From Isoetes engelmannii (Eukaryota; Streptophyta; Lycopodiopsida; Isoetales; Isoetaceae), in contig JAANSK020268158.1 in the NCBI GenBank assembly GCA_011763485.2, positions 1-32,928 on the forward strand: DNA of 32,928 nucleotides. Reading direction: 5' to 3'. Every line of letters starts with the position of its first letter. Position 1 is the first letter of the stretch. Shown here in pieces: positions 1 to 10,755 of this stretch. A program made the position numbers and the translations under genes. The notes under the pieces were generated by a model that did no database searches, was not told where the DNA came from, and saw only the letters and a list, made by a program, of their open reading frames with translations.

Positions 1-287
1 CAGAAACACTTCGCCACATCATGCGCCGCTGGCCATGTCATCGACGTCGCATGCGACGTGACGTTGGCAAATAGCCGCTTGACGACGTGGGTTTGGCGAC
101 GCGGTCGTGGACGTCGGCCATGCGTCGCACGCGATCCCATGCGACGTCCTTGGACGTCGCGCGCGACGTCTAGGCGACGCCGCATTGCGACTCGCGACTT
201 CTGTGCGACGCGGCATTGCGAGTTGCAACACGACGTCGCACAGACGTCGCGCGACGGCGTCGCGCGAGTCACGATTTTCTTGTAGTG
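1..287. mobile_element. Terminal part of a CACTA (En/Spm) DNA transposon
   Basis: The inner strand ends at 287 with TTTTCTTGTAGTG, which on the minus strand reads CACTACAAGAAAA, the standard terminus of plant CACTA elements. The 270 bases inside it are GC-rich and packed with copies of GCGACGTC or its complement and close variants, in both orientations, which fits the subterminal transposase-binding repeats of this superfamily. The flanking AAA at 288-290 is the candidate 3-bp target duplication; the other end lies outside the window. No transposase gene is visible here. The element sits directly against protease-region sequence of a gypsy fossil, so it inserted into that older element. Confidence 0.8.
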
Positions 288-1700
288 AAAGATCGTCACA
301 CTCCTTTCACTGTAATTTGGCCTAGCATCAAATTGTTCCCTCCATCCAATTTCCAGAATCACATCCATTGTTCCTAGAAGCACTAGAATTAGTGCTCTGT
401 CCTCATAATATTATCATATTCTTATTGGAGCCATCACAAATTTCTCACATTTGTTATTTGGACCCATTAACCATTGTACCACTGTAATCTGCATTTGCAA
501 GTCGTAAATGTTCAAGTCTAGCTTGTTCACTAGATCTTGCGATATGAAGTCATGAGTTACACTATCATTAAGCAAGACTGTCACTTCTTGATCTTTTATA
601 TAACCTTTCATCTTAAAAAACCATGTTTTTGACGCGTTTTTGTTATCTCCATATAAATCCTTCAGATATGCGATTTGCAATCTCCCTTGTTCTTGCTCAG
701 TAGCGACTTGCTTTGCTTTATTCCTTATTCTCCATCACGAGAATTTCGGATCTGTCTTCCACATTATGTGACTGAGCAACATGTTGCTCTTTGGGTGCAA
801 GTTTCTTGAACTGCACTTTTTTCACCATTTTGTCCATTGGAGCTGTGTTTTTTGGACAATTAGACTGGAAGTGCGGACCTCCACATATCCAACAACCAGT
901 CTTTGGCGGTTTGTTCGGCTCTTGTTTATATTTTTGTCCGTTATTCCAACGCTTTTTATTCCTTCCATTTGTCTTTGATTGTGTTCATCACGTCCCCTTT
1001 CTTTTTCTTTTGTCTTTTCTATTTTCAAACTTTTCACATTTTGCGTCTTCTGCTCCCTGGAAGATGCTCTTTTCTATATGACCAGTTTGTATGTCTTGGA
1101 ATTTAATTTATGCTCTGCAGCTCCTGCTTTCTTTATTGCATCCTCCATGCTTGTTGGCTCAATAAGATCCAACTCTGCAAATATATCTTCTCTCAGCCCA
1201 TTCACAAACTTTTCTAGAAGTTCCTCTTCACTCAAATTTTGAACTTGAGACTCTAGATGATTGAACTTCATATAATAGTTAGATATTGTATCTTCTTCAT
1301 CTTGCTTTACAAGATCCCATTCATTTTGCAATATTCTATCATAGTTTGCAGGCAAATAGTGCATTTCAAATGCACTTTTAAATTCCTTTCATGAGTTGAT
1401 AGGTGGCGGCATCAGTCTTCGCCCTTGCTACAAAACTTGTGCTTGCTTGTCCAGATATCCATGGCTTGAAGTTTTTCTTACTCAACTGCATTTTCTCTTT
1501 CAAAAAAACTTCTCCCATATTCCAAGGAAACTTATAACCTGCATCAGCTTAACATGTACACCATTGAAATAAGGCAGATCCACTTTCTCCAACCATTTAA
1601 CAACTTTTTCCTTTTTATTCTAATTTTCTAGTTCAGTTATAGGCTGTAGGATCCTGATTAGGATTTTCTGGTTTTGAATCTTCAGGAGGTGGATTTATCA
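288..1700 (-). mobile_element. Ty3/gypsy LTR retrotransposon fossil (gag to protease part)
   Basis: Read on the minus strand, this stretch carries a retrotransposon gag-like region (about 1074-1560), a CCHC-type zinc knuckle of the plant gypsy kind (about 845-890), and a pepsin-like retroviral protease region (about 290-680). The order gag, knuckle, protease matches Ty3/gypsy elements. The reading frame is broken in several places (at least four), and the 3' part (reverse transcriptase, integrase) is absent from the window because the CACTA element begins at 287. No LTR or primer-binding site could be fixed at the upstream end. It is a dead, fairly old copy. Confidence 0.75.
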
Positions 1701-2110
1701 AAATTAATAGTTAGAATTGTGCATGTGTACTTGGCTAACTATGGGAGCCAATATTTCCAAGCTACTTTTTTTGGCTAAATAACATTGGCTAAGATTTGCC
1801 TATTTTCTGAATTTAAAAGTTAAGAAAATAAATTGCCAGGATAACTAATCTCATAAACCTAAGATTCACTTGGTATTCTAAATTATGCATATAGAAATTT
1901 GGCTTTAAGGGAAAACCTACGCAATATGCTACTTTCCAAACTACTGGAACCACATCAGACCTGCCTTCTTTTTTGACATCATCTTCATGAGTATCCACTT
2001 TTGTAACAGAATCTCAAGAAACCCAAAGTTTGAAGAAAGGGTTCTTGATCGATCTCCTAAGTAGCGAAGCGACCGTTGCCCGGGGCTTCTAGATGAATAG
2101 AACTAGCATC
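1700..2110. other. Unassigned spacer between gypsy fossil and solo LTR
   Basis: This is AT-rich sequence with no convincing coding region. It probably belongs to the leader or LTR of the minus-strand gypsy fossil, but no TG...CA ends, primer-binding site or target duplication could be seen, so this is only inferred from position. Confidence 0.3.
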
Positions 2111-2115
2111 CATGG
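2111..2115. repeat. Target site duplication, left copy (CATGG)
   Basis: CATGG directly precedes the LTR start TGTGACG and recurs exactly at 4205-4209 after the LTR end CGTCACA. A perfect 5-bp duplication is the usual footprint of LTR retrotransposon integration. Confidence 0.75.
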
Positions 2116-4204
2116 TGTGACGTCCCCAGCTAGTGTACGATGCTCCCATCGTATAGAAACTAGAGTTTCCCCCTCACTAGCCACCATGCCAACGAGAGGC
2201 CGCCCATCTGACGTAGGATCCTTGATGGTGAGCAAGGAGCTACGTGAGAGGACTGTACGTGTCATTGACCCCGTCTCCCTCGAGATCCACCTATCAATGC
2301 GGAAGCGAGAAACATAAGTACAAATCAATCAATAACATATAAACAATACCACCTCGAAGGGTGGGAATCACCATATCACATATCATGAACCTAACCGAAA
2401 TACACGGAACCGAAATACACGGAAACAGAAATACAGAAGTGTACGCCAGAATCTGGCAAGAATTTTATTATACAGAGATCAAGAGTACAATGGCCCATAC
2501 ATGATAATAATTTAATTTGACAAAGCTATGAGCAAAGTACTGCTCGATGGGCTATGTTTTCTTGCTTGCAGAAATCTCTGTTTTATGCTTGCCTTCACCA
2601 AAAATTCTTCTATCTCGGTCCAAACATAACCCGTCACCGTCTCCATCCCGACCCTTCACCGACATCTAACACTTCTTAACATTTCAAGAAGCGGTCCCTT
2701 CATTTCCGGCCCGGCCCAACAACTCGATGCCATTTTCCTTTGAAAAAAAAAAAAAAACCATACGGAAAAGCTCATACTGCATGGTCATTCTTATATAGCT
2801 CATAGGTTATGGCATGACAAATTTTATATGGGAATAAGGCTTAAGAATGGGAATATTAAAATGTGAACGAGCAAAGGCAAGGTGAAAATGTAGGAGGCAA
2901 GGAACCTAAGAAAAATAGATGCTGGCCAATGGGCCAACACTACCCAAGGCTCAGACTCAATGGTATGATTGTTGCCTTGGGTCTCCAGAGATCAATGCAA
3001 ACATAATTCATGGCAATGGATTTGGCTGGCATAGAACATGGCCGTTGGGTTCCACTCCATCCGCCCCTCCTGTGCATACTTTGCAGACAGGTTGATGAAC
3101 TACGGGGCATGATCATAGCCTGCCAGGTGCATAGCCAAGGGGGCTACTCCTGGGTTGCATTTCCCCAGTCCCGATGAGGCAGGTAAGGGAATTCTCTCCA
3201 CCAGACAATTCAAGCCATAGCAGACGAGCTAGAGGGTGACCAATGCCCGTACACGACTTGAACCCAATGGAAGGAGGCCGTGCCATCCCCATGGGTGTCG
3301 AGCCCATACCGAAGGCCACACGTAGTGCACATGGGTATTAGGCCTAGCTCACAATGCTTCCCCGGTAAGCCTTACTCACCAGAGGGATTCGTCCGCTATG
3401 GAACATTGTCGTCCTCGTAAGCCGGTCTGGCCCCTACGCTCTCAGCGCAGGTGGGCTCTTATGCACATGCTGCATTTAGTTGGGAACTAAGAGGCCTAAA
3501 TCTAAGATCATACTACTGAAACAAGGGCTGAGATCTAACAACCATAATGATAAATAGAATAAATCTGAAATGGGCATGACAGAAAATAGAACATGAACAT
3601 AATAGAAACTAGCGTACATGGTTAGAGTTCATTGGTCAGTTCTTGGCTTAAGGACAAGAATGGCCAATGGCAAATGCTAGAATCTCAGATGGACACCTAC
3701 CGGATCCTTGGCTTGCTGGCATGGCTCCTTGGAATGCGTCCATACTAGTTGGTGGGATCGAATGGGACTAATGAGCATGCTTCCCCAAGCTCGGCTGACT
3801 GCTACAGGGCCGAAATGGGCTGCTACAGAGGTTGGGCTGCTGTTGGCATGCTCCCCTAGCTGATCAGGTTGATGGCGACCTCCTCCCTTGGCGATGTTCC
3901 AAAACAGACGCCATTAGGGTTTATCCCCATAAATAGAGGGAATCCCCATTATGGCTAGGGTTTAGGGTTTGATGGAGATGACCTAAGGTCTAGGATCGTG
4001 CCACGTGGCAGGACAAGTTAGTAGTATAATATATTGGCACAATGCCTTATGCGCAATATATTGTGTCTAGGGGCACGCCGCCCCATGGGGTATCCTATAC
4101 CGACTACTAGGTATACAAGGTACATGACGTACGTACCGCATGTACCAGTGACGTGTCCAGTATAATATACATATTTATACCGTATATTATTATGGAACGT
4201 CACA
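2116..4204. mobile_element. Solo LTR of a long-LTR retrotransposon, about 2.1 kb
   Basis: The element starts TGTGACGTCC and ends GGAACGTCACA, so its tips are short inverted repeats with the canonical TG...CA. It is flanked by perfect CATGG copies. There is no internal domain, so this is a solo LTR left by recombination between two LTRs. Near its start is the palindrome TACGATGCTCCCATCGTA, shared with another LTR start at 32748. ATAAATAGAGG near 3930 could be a TATA box if the LTR lies in plus orientation, and AATAAAA on the minus strand near 2470 could be a poly(A) signal in the other; the orientation is undecided. The family is probably Ty3/gypsy by terminal sequence, but no coding part proves it. 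Confidence 0.75.
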
Positions 4205-4209
4205 CATGG
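4205..4209. repeat. Target site duplication, right copy (CATGG)
   Basis: This is the exact match of 2111-2115, immediately after the LTR terminus. Confidence 0.75.
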
Positions 4210-5847
4210 CAAGGCCATTGATGCTGAAAATGTGATTTTTGAAGTTACATAAGCTATAGTTGCTTCCTTCTAGCTTCCAATAACTTTCCCTGGTGCTAAT
4301 GACATCGCTGAGGCTATATGGCATTGAAAGGAGGTTCGGTCTTTTGAGAATGCTTTAGCACTCTCATTTGAAAAAGTTCTCCTTCCACATCGATTCATAA
4401 TCCCATCCCACTTCCATGGTCCCTTTTGTTTCAATCTCTTTTATAGTTAGGTAGATTGATAGATAGTACTTCTTTATATCATACCACATACCAGCATCTC
4501 ATAGGGACACATGACGGTCCTAATTGCTAACCCAAAAGATTGTCCACCAAAACTACATGGAGGAGACCACTGCTCGTGCAATGTCTCGTGAAAGTAACAG
4601 TTGAAGCACAAACTGTATGCACGCACAAATGAACATATATGTCCACAATAATTTATTTCACTGTTTCTTGATGAATCTTCTATATTTAATAGCACTTTCT
4701 AAACCTAGACCTCATGGACCTACTCCATTTGCTACAATGCCACTTTAGGATTTTCATCTTTCACCTCCTACCATTGCTCCATTATCTAGAGTTAGATGTC
4801 CTATAATTTCTTCTTCTGCAATTGCTTCTAGTACGGAATAACCCACAATTACCTTGAATTACCTCAGTCGTCGGATCCGTCAATCCGTATGTTGGGGCTT
4901 CTGAGCGCCTCTCGTTTCGATTATGGTCAATTATGATTGGGGACGCCTATGCTTTTGAAATATGAAATACTGGTTTGCAAAAGGTTTTGAAATCTGAAAT
5001 ACGGGGAATCGAACCTTTACCAAAATAATTCAATGTTCTAGTAAGACTGCTTTGACCAAGACAACCAGCGAGCTAATGTGATTATTTTTTCTATTAAATC
5101 TATGTTTTTTTTTATAACAACCCACCTAATTGTTTTAGGAATATGGCCTATGGTTTCGACCATGGTCATTTATACATCCATATTAAATCCCCCTGGAACC
5201 CCCTGTTATTGTGCTACATATTATAGCTTCATCTCCCACTATATTATCTACTTTCCCATCTCAAGGGCTACTCTTGATATTGTGCCGTTTACTATATCCG
5301 AGAATGTCCTAAGTGTATGGACCTAATAAAAGCATCTTCCTTAAATCCAGTTTTGGAAAAACCACATGAAGTGACAGTTCATCCAGATGTAACAGGAGCC
5401 ATTGCGGCTCTGTCTGTGATGTCTTCTTTTGTGTTTCAGTCATCACAATCTCTACAGATTCCTAAGATTGTAATGGAGCAAGGTGATGGTTGGAGATTGT
5501 TATGCTCAAGAAGACAGCTAGAAAGAAGCGATCTTCAGCAGTCATGGGCGAGCTAGAAGGTAGACATACTAAATGAAATTATGAGATGTACTGATAGCCT
5601 TGCATAGCGGGACATTTTGTCCCTTTGAGTTTAAAACCTGTCGTTTTTCTTGGATTGGTAATAAAATTTATTTCTCGTCCTTTGGAAAAAAAAGAAAGAG
5701 AGAAGGAAAATCATTTCTCATATGTACGGGCATATCCTCAATGCTCTCCACTCCTCGCATATATGCTCCTCCCATTCACACACATAGCGAGCACCAACAC
5801 AAAAATCAACCCCTTGTATCATTTAGATTCAACATTTAATGTAGTGG
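4210..5847. other. AT-rich spacer without a supported gene
   Basis: Short open frames exist (for example 5317-5556 on the plus strand, 79 codons, and 4474-4695 on the minus strand), but none shows a recognisable domain, splice structure or codon pattern. Fragments such as 4280-4420 read like decayed coding sequence on the plus strand without an identifiable family. It is most likely old transposon debris. Confidence 0.4.
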
Positions 5848-5856
5848 TTTACGTGT
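5848..5856. repeat. Imperfect 9-bp target duplication, left copy
   Basis: TTTACGTGT lies directly before the inverted-repeat terminus GGGTGAGG. The partner at 9405-9413 is GTTACGTTT; seven of nine bases agree. Nine bases is the usual Mutator-superfamily duplication length. Confidence 0.55.
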
Positions 5857-6101
5857 GGGTGAGGATAATATTACCCTGGTTTCGGTGATCCCGGAGGTGT
5901 TAATTCTGGCCTCCGGTATCACCCACCATTCTCGACGGAATCCGTTCTGGGGGCCCCCGTTATACCGTACTGACACACGTCAGTAGGCCTGCACCAATCG
6001 TGGCCGTCCATGATTTCGGCTCATCCTGGCCGTCCACCGACCTCCCATCCTACGGTATCACCATAAAAAAGTGATGGTGATCACCTCCTCCGGGATCACC
6101 A
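5857..6101 (+). repeat. Left terminal inverted repeat of the MULE-like element
   Basis: It pairs with 9158-9404. It contains several nested copies of GGTGATCCCGGAGGTG-type sequence and of its complement near the inner edge (GTGATCACCTCCTCCGGGA), so the end itself is internally repetitive. Confidence 0.85.
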
Positions 6102-6376
6102 CCCTGGTGATTCCGGAGAAAGGGATCACCTGGGGATTTTTTGTTTTTTCCAATGGTTAAGGGGGGATTGGGAGAATTCGAAGATAAGAATTTGAAAAAA
6201 CTACAGTAGAAACAGGGGAATTAAGTGCAGAGCGATGCTACAGCAGTGCTCTTCCAGCTTGTTTCACTGTTTGATGAGCAATCCTATGCCCTTCAACATT
6301 TTTTATGCTGATTCTCTTCCCTTTTCAGCACTTTTGATCTTTTTTCCTGTAACTAAAGATGAGACATACACCTGAA

Positions 6377-6763
6377 TCAAAACTGAAGGGTTGAAAACAG
6401 GGGTGAACAGAGTTTCAGATTGGGGCTTTTAAAGAAGCGGCCTTTTGCAGGAGTAAATTTTGCCTTATTTTCGTACTTTGGTTTCCCTCCAGGATTCATT
6501 TGCCACTGCTTATTGTCAGACTGATATTCTTTATTGTAGGACTGATAATCTTTGTTGAAGGATGGCATCTCTTTGTTCTGAGACGACACTTTTTTGTTAA
6601 GAGCTGGGAAAGACTTGTCGAAAGATGGAATCTCCTTGTCATAGAAAGAAAATTCATGAGGCTTATTGTAAGACTGCAAAGTTGTGGCAGCAGCTTTCCA
6701 CTTCCAATATAATACAGCGTTGTCCTGATCTAAAGTTTGAGCCGGGTTCCAGAAGTTTGCCAT
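6377..6763 (-). CDS. Unrecognised 128-residue open frame inside the MULE-like element
   Basis: I do not recognise the product. The protein begins MANFWNPAQTL and has a hydrophilic, lysine/serine/asparagine-rich centre made of six or seven degenerate units of about seven residues (DKEIPSF, NKKVSSQ, NKEMPSF, NKDYQSY, NKEYQSD), then a basic tail with FTPAK. There is no signal peptide, membrane segment or catalytic motif. A related FTPAK-coding stretch recurs upstream on the same strand near 6826-6845. It lies between the MULE ends, so it may be a captured host-gene fragment (Pack-MULE style), or simply open by chance. The unit pattern is the only sign of selection. Confidence 0.35.
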   Translation of the reverse strand: MANFWNPAQTLDQDNAVLYWKWKAAATTLQSYNKPHEFSFYDKEIPSFDKSFPALNKKVSSQNKEMPSFNKDYQSYNKEYQSDNKQWQMNPGGKPKYENKAKFTPAKGRFFKSPNLKLCSPLFSTLQF

Positions 6764-7056
6764 TGAACTTTACAATCTTATCACACCACACTCTTCCGGA
6801 TTAGCTCGATCGAAAGGGCGCGCCAGAGCTGCCTCTTTGCAGGAGTAAAACACAGCGAGATGCATCAACACAACTTGTGCCAGCCGAGCTAATGCTCAAT
6901 CCCCTTTCTGTACAGCCTTCTTCAAATCCAGGATTCATATCTAAAATCCGCTGACTACTATATGGGCAACCATAGCCGATATGGTTTATGCTAGTTCACA
7001 AATATGAACCCAAATTAAAGCTTTGCAACTCAGGAAGGATAATTCAACAGCAAAAA

Positions 7057-7064
7057 CCTGCAAC
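7057..7064. repeat. hAT target duplication, left copy (CCTGCAAC)
   Basis: The perfect 8-bp sequence recurs at 8811-8818. Eight bases is the diagnostic duplication length of hAT elements. Confidence 0.8.
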
Positions 7065-8810
7065 CAGTGTTGGAATTTGATGGCCCACCCCTAATTTTCC
7101 AGGGACGGGCAAAATGGATTTACGCCCTTCGCGTGACATGTTCTTAAATTCAAGCCTTTCAAATGCAATACAAAAATTTAAGATGACAGAAACCAAATTT
7201 TTTCCTCAAAAACATAGAACAAGGCATATTTCTATTATAAGTTCATGAAATACATAATGTTCTTACATAGATACTAGTGAAACAAAAATAGTAGTTTAAA
7301 GCTTAAAATCAATTTTAAAGTAGGGTAGCATAGACCTACATTCATTGCCGTTTCTTCTCTTGGTTTTCCCTTTAGAACATGCTGTGAATTGAAATGGGAA
7401 TGACTAAGAAAAATAGAAATCAAGAAAATAGAAAAATAGAAGCATCAAACAGAAGCATTGAAGCCAAAGCTTACCTGGTTGTTCTGGATCCATGCTTGGT
7501 TTGCAGCAGTAATCAGACAATCCAGATTCTTGGGCCAAAAATTACAGAAAATTGTGATCCTGGTAGCTGAAACAACATTGAGTTTTACAGCAGTTGGAAT
7601 TCTACAGAAAATTGAGATAATGGAGGATGCAAAACAGTAGAACAATAAGAAAGAATAGAGGATGCAAAACAAAAACATTAAGGCCTTGAGAAATCACAGA
7701 CAAGAAATTGGAATACAAACAAAGACCATGGCAGATCAAAGAATTTAAGCTGGTGTAATATATGCATACAGAGTACTATATCTTTGTGGTGTGCAGAGTA
7801 CCTTGGGCTAAAAATAATTTAGGAAAGAAGAGGAAGCACTAAGTTTAGCCATATTATATGCTCTAATGAGCAGGTAAAGCAGGCTGCTCAGAAAATATAT
7901 AAAAAAAAAAAAACACAGTCCAAAGCTAGATAAGCCAAACACACCATTCGAAATCAGGAAAGATAGAGATGTTTTGGAGACTGGATAGATATATACCTGA
8001 AAAATGAACCCAAGAATCCGAGGAATGCAACAAGGAATGCCGAGGAATGCAACAAGGAATCCGAGGAATGCAAGCTCCGGCAACAAGGAATGTCGAGACT
8101 AAGAAATAATCTTCCCCGAGCTCTTAGATCCGCTAGAGCTGCCACCTGATTAGACCTCGTTTGGAGTCAGATTCCAGCCCTGGCTGGCACTGTCATTTCA
8201 AAAATCCACGATGCCTGTGCAATGCAAAAATATTAAGGCTTGGATTGGATGAACCTTGCTGGGGCTGCTGGGATCCGCTTCAAACGGCTGGTCCTGGTCG
8301 TTTGATCGATTATGTTTGTTCCATAAATGCAGTCTCTCCCTTTTCTTTCCGTCGAATCAGCTCCACACTCAGGTTTGGTAGGCAAATTGGCAACCACAAG
8401 ACATAATCGTAGAAGAGGCAAAAAAAATTTCTAACGGCCGAAGCGTATTTTGTTGGTTGGATGGTGGTGACATGCATGCAAATATTAATAAAATATGTTC
8501 AATGGTATTGGTTGGTGGTCACATTAACGTATATTTTATTTAAGTTTGTTAAAACTTGCGGTGTATATGTGTATACAAATGTATAATAAAATGTTATATA
8601 AATTGTTATTCGGATATATAACTAGAAAAATGAAAGGCAAATCTTTAATCCTAGCCTTTCAAATGACGTGCATATCTTGTAGTTGCCCTTCTCTATGACG
8701 TGCAATTGCATAAATGCTGCCCTTCATTTGCCATACAATTTTTTTTTTTATGTCTTTTGACGGGCAAAAATCCTCAAAACAGGCGTGAAAGCCGTCAAAT
8801 TCCAACCCTG
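7065..8810. mobile_element. hAT-like non-autonomous transposon nested in the MULE
   Basis: The element begins CAGTGTTGGAATTTGA and its other end, reverse complemented, is CAGGGTTGGAATTTGA: 15 of 16 bases agree, with the CAG start typical of hAT termini. The 8-bp duplication CCTGCAAC is perfect. GACGGGCAAAA occurs near both ends (about 7104 and 8759) in the same orientation, and AAGGGC-type motifs recur in the subterminal zones. There is no hAT dimerisation domain or BED finger, so it is non-autonomous at 1746 bp. The interior includes minus-strand frames with plausible splice donors (about 8000 and 7475), described separately. Confidence 0.82.
7445..8145 (-). other. Possible captured spliced gene fragment within the hAT-like element
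   Basis: On the minus strand an ATG at 8145 opens MAALADLRARGRLF and runs over a short tandem repeat (GCATTCCTCGGATTCCTTGTT-like units) to a donor CAG/GTATAT near 7997; a second open stretch ends at CCAGGTAAGC near 7473. These are splice-like signals only. No protein family is recognised and the frames could be chance. Confidence 0.25.
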
Positions 8811-8818
8811 CCTGCAAC
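8811..8818. repeat. hAT target duplication, right copy (CCTGCAAC)
   Basis: This is the exact match of 7057-7064, directly after the right terminus CCAACCCTG. Confidence 0.8.
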
Positions 8819-9157
8819 CGACATTAAAAACATAAATTCGTATGGAACCCAGTTCTTGGCAACAGGTAGCAAAACAAGGCCAAAGACCCAATTCTTCCTT
8901 CGTTCAAATCTGGTGGCCAAACAAGGGATTGAGGCGGACCCTGTGCCAAAGGCAGAACATAATAACAGGATGGTGATCTGCTAGAATATAGGGTTTGGGG
9001 ATTTTTGAAAATGCAAGGGCGACCGAGGAAGAAGAGGGGGGAAAAGGGGAGAGAGAAAGAAGAAAAGGGGGGAAAAGGGGTACGCACACAGAAGGTTATC
9101 AGGTTGGTGATTCCAGAGGTCGGGATCAACCCATTCCAGAGGTTATCAGCCTGGGCA

Positions 9158-9404
9158 TGGTGATCCCTCGGAGGAGGTGATCACCGTCACTTTTTTATGG
9201 TGATAGTGGAGGATGGGAGGTCGGAGGACGTCCAAGATGAGCTGAAATCATGGACGGCCACGATTGGTGCAGGCCTACTGACGTGTGTCAGTACGGTATA
9301 ACGAGGCCCCATGGAATGGATTCCGTCGAGAATGGGTGGTGATACCGAAGGCCGGAATTAACACCTCCGGGATCACCAAAACCAGGGTAATATTATCCTC
9401 ACCC
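9158..9404 (-). repeat. Right terminal inverted repeat of the MULE-like element
   Basis: It is the inverted partner of 5857-6101, ending CCTCACCC. The differences from the left copy are mostly single substitutions and a few small gaps. Confidence 0.85.
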
Positions 9405-9413
9405 GTTACGTTT
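9405..9413. repeat. Imperfect 9-bp target duplication, right copy
   Basis: GTTACGTTT agrees with TTTACGTGT at the left end at seven of nine positions. Confidence 0.5.
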
Positions 9414-10620
9414 GTGTTGGAGATGATATAAAGATGAAATTCAAAAGCACTAACCTCATTGTCCTTTCTGTTAGCCTTATAGGACCATATACAGCTTAAC
9501 AATGAATAGCATTACATGTTATAAAATATATTAAAAGTCTTGTTGTACTTTGTCTTTTCTTGCACTCAAATTTCAAAAGTTAACAGAAGAAAGAAGATAG
9601 AGACTTACCTTTAATACGATAAAAGAAGAAGATAGAGACTCGCCTTCAATACGATTTCGATTTTTTTAGAACTACAAACTCATAAACAGGTTATTGTTAA
9701 CTTTAGAGGTAATTCATCTAGTTTGTGAAATCTGGTTTTTGAGGTTACGCCATAATTGTGTAAGCTTAGCGTGGTTATCCCTACATAAACAAATATATTA
9801 TGCAGGCGTATGATATCACTTGGCATATGTATGTTATTGATGATAAGTATACATCTGATTCTTCAAAACAATAATAATAACAACAATAATTGTGTAAGCT
9901 TAGTCCTATAGACCATTACTAAATATATCCAAACAATAAAATGGATATGATATCAAGCAAAGCTGAGGGAGCTAGTTTTTGCCACAAACAGGACTATTAA
10001 TAATGTAGTTTGTGTATGAGTATAGCTGAAGATAACACTAGCATACAATTAGATTCACTGTTTACCCAGAGATCATGCTTCTTAATGAGCTAAAATATTA
10101 CTAATTCCACATAGAGGTTATAAATTAAGACTGACTTGTCTGTAAGGAATATAAAATACCCAATCAGTGCAACGAATTCACATATCCAACATAGCAAATG
10201 ACACGATAGAAGCACACTAGCATTTATGCAAGTGGCTCGATATTTGTTGTCAACAAATGTGGACAGAGAAGGTTGGTTGGTGGTGGACAACATGGAGGAT
10301 AAAACACATATTTTAAACACAAACAACTTATCTTATCTAGAAAGATGGAGGAGAAAAGCCGAGCTTATCCATTCAAGGGAAAGAGAAGGCATGCAGAAGA
10401 CATGATGCAGAAGAGGTGTGAGGCTGGGATGACCAGGGCAGAGGGAAACAGTGTAAGGCACGTCACCGAGGACAACGGGTCATGAAGGAAATATAAAGGG
10501 ATGAATTGAATAAAATTGGGTAGAATAACATGTTGACTAGACGTGGGGGAACAATTGGGCATGGCACCAACTCAAAGTCTCCTGAGTATGAAGGAAAGAA
10601 CCAAAGGCTTCGTGTAAATG
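9414..10620. other. Spacer upstream of the RINGv gene
   Basis: This is AT-rich with no supported gene. It contains a two-copy tandem repeat at 9585-9655 and a loosely repeated AATTGTGTAAGCTTAG motif (about 9756 and 9889), each copy followed by a GATATGATATCA-type sequence. The open frames are short and without domains. Confidence 0.45.
9585..9655. repeat. Two-copy tandem repeat, unit about 35 bp
   Basis: Units at 9585-9620 and 9621-9655 share AGAAGATAGAGACT followed by CCTTTAATACGAT or CCTTCAATACGAT. They differ at a few positions. Confidence 0.7.
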
Positions 10621-10624
10621 AATG

Positions 10625-10755
10625 AACCAATGGTTTCAAAAAATTCCCTTGTAAAAAATACTAACAAGGAAAGGACCAGTGGTTTAAAAAAATTCCCTTG
10701 TAAAAAATGCTAAGGAAAGAACCAATGGTTTAAAAAAAGAAAGAAAATGCTATGA
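10625..10755. repeat. Degenerate tandem repeat, unit 46-49 bp
   Basis: Units start at about 10625, 10674 and 10720 with ACCARTGGTTT, continue AAAAATTCCCTTGTAAAAAAT and end AAGGAAAG; the third is truncated into an A-rich tract. It lies about 500 bp upstream of the RINGv start codon. Confidence 0.7.

Larger units (their letters stand above)
5857..9404. mobile_element. MULE-like (Mutator superfamily) non-autonomous element
   Basis: The first 245 or so bases (5857-6101) are the reverse complement, about 90% identical by eye, of 9158-9404. Both tips begin GGGTGAGGATAATATTACC. Long inverted ends plus a 9-bp duplication are the hallmark of Mutator-like elements. No MURA transposase is encoded, so the copy depends on others to move. 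The interior holds a 128-codon minus-strand open frame (6377-6763) and is split by a hAT-like element at 7065-8810; without that insertion the MULE would be about 1.8 kb. The high similarity of the ends points to a fairly young insertion. A different long-inverted-end superfamily is possible but fits the duplication length less well. Confidence 0.75.

Noticed and set aside
19-325. Several overlapping open frames in the first 325 bases
   Set aside because: They arise from the GC-rich CACTA subterminal repeats, which lack stop codons in many frames.
3953-3972. TAGGGTTTAGGGTTT, telomere-like repeat
   Set aside because: Only two units, inside the solo LTR next to a TATA-like motif; too short for an interstitial telomere.
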